This document shows, one piece after another, positions 8,840 through 8,983 of a DNA stretch of 8,983 bases. This DNA is from Parvibaculum sp. (GTDB taxonomy: Bacteria > Pseudomonadota > Alphaproteobacteria > Parvibaculales > Parvibaculaceae): the NCBI GenBank assembly GCA_014359855.1, contig JACIYQ010000077.1, forward strand, positions 1-8,983, read 5' to 3'. Each line of letters starts with the position of its first letter. Positions within the stretch are counted from its first letter, which is position 1. Under the pieces are notes generated by a model, which saw only the letters and a program-made list of their open reading frames with translations, was not told where the DNA came from and did no database searches. The translations under genes and the position numbers were made by a program.

Positions 8840-8845
8840 GCTAGA
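8840..8845. repeat. Presumed IS481 target site GCTAGA (one copy of the duplication)
   Basis: GCTAGA lies directly before the first base of the inferred IS left end. IS481 is known to insert at and duplicate N-CTAG-N sites. The matching copy should lie beyond the right edge of the window. Confidence 0.65.
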
Positions 8846-8983
8846 TGTGGGCTTTCAATAGGTTGTCCATTCGGGCCTGACCGAGGAGACTGGAGTTACC
8901 AGACTTCAGCGATCCTTGGAGGCAAGCCCGAATGAACATGCACAAGAATGCCCGTTTAACGCCGATCGGTCGAGAGCGGCTGA
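8846..8983 (+). mobile_element. IS481-family insertion sequence, left end only
   Basis: The element is inferred to begin with TGTGGGCTTTCAATAGGTTG at 8846. This resembles the left end of IS481 as I recall it, which also starts TGTG and has TTCAATAGGTTGT. It lies next to a CTAG target, and a transposase start follows 86 bases in. The rest of the element, including the right inverted repeat and the second target copy, is outside the window, so whether it is intact cannot be judged. Confidence 0.8.
8932..8983 (+). CDS. IS481-family transposase, N-terminal fragment cut by the window edge
   Basis: Only 17 codons are present: M-N-M-H-K-N-A-R-L-T-P-I-G-R-E-R-L. This matches the very conserved opening of IS481-family transposases (M-N-x-H-K-N-A-R-L-T-P-x-G-R), which precedes a helix-turn-helix DNA-binding domain and then a DDE catalytic core. 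TTGGAGG lies ten bases before the ATG. The frame is open to the last base of the window. Confidence 0.85.
   Translation, partial: MNMHKNARLTPIGRERL

Larger units (their letters stand above)
8526..8845. other. About 320 bp without a convincing gene, between the small ORF and the IS
   Basis: Open frames here are short or lack protein-like composition. The left part should hold the promoter of the minus-strand small ORF. The right part, from about 8700, looks less GC-rich than the rest of the window and ends at the IS481 boundary. The stretch 8820-8840 (CGGCCGGCCACCCCGG) is GC-rich and partly palindromic. It could be remains of an older insertion or plain intergenic DNA; I see nothing that decides. 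Confidence 0.5.

Noticed and set aside
8755..8844. A 29-codon ORF (M-L-R-G-E-L-R-W...) with GGGAGG upstream, ending at the CTAG beside the IS
   Set aside because: The Shine-Dalgarno site is too close to the ATG, the peptide has no recognisable features, and the TAG stop belongs to the IS target site, so it is not a gene cut by the IS.

Overview
The window looks like a GC-rich alphaproteobacterial chromosome. The best single clue is the tRNA-His at the left edge. It has A73, U72 and U20a and no templated G at position -1, the combination described for one subgroup of Alphaproteobacteria (Caulobacter and relatives). The protein families agree: a small DUF6460-like membrane protein, a large AsmA-like protein and acetoacetyl-CoA synthetase. 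I cannot fix the genus; a Parvibaculum-like or other Hyphomicrobiales-type organism is only a guess.

Layout, left to right. (1) 17-93, tRNA-His on the minus strand. (2) 216-1589 minus, a neurotransmitter:sodium symporter (NSS, LeuT-fold) family transporter. (3) A divergent intergenic region (1590-1787) with a candidate promoter in each direction and a short direct repeat that overlaps the minus-strand -35. (4) 1788-2723 plus, an alpha/beta hydrolase with the residues of an epoxide hydrolase. (5) 2720-4699 minus, acetoacetyl-CoA synthetase, whose stop codon overlaps the hydrolase stop. (6) 4857-6899 plus, an AsmA-family envelope protein, followed by a two-helix DUF6460-like protein (6978-7229) and a small secreted protein of unknown function (7354-7707). 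(7) From about 7780 to the right edge the region is accessory and decaying: a short-chain dehydrogenase pseudogene with three independent lesions (7781-8254), a small phage-like ORF on the opposite strand (8256-8525), about 320 bp without a convincing gene, and the left end of an IS481-family insertion sequence (from 8846) sitting beside a CTAG target and running off the window.

How the genes fit together. The left 7.7 kb reads as ordinary housekeeping and metabolic genes, mostly single transcription units, often divergent or convergent. No shared pathway joins the transporter, hydrolase, CoA ligase and envelope protein. I found no new defence, secretion or biosynthetic system. The points worth a second look are the tRNA-His identity set, the decayed dehydrogenase with its ATC in the start position, the IS481 boundary, the shared control region at 1670-1764 and the overlapping convergent stops.
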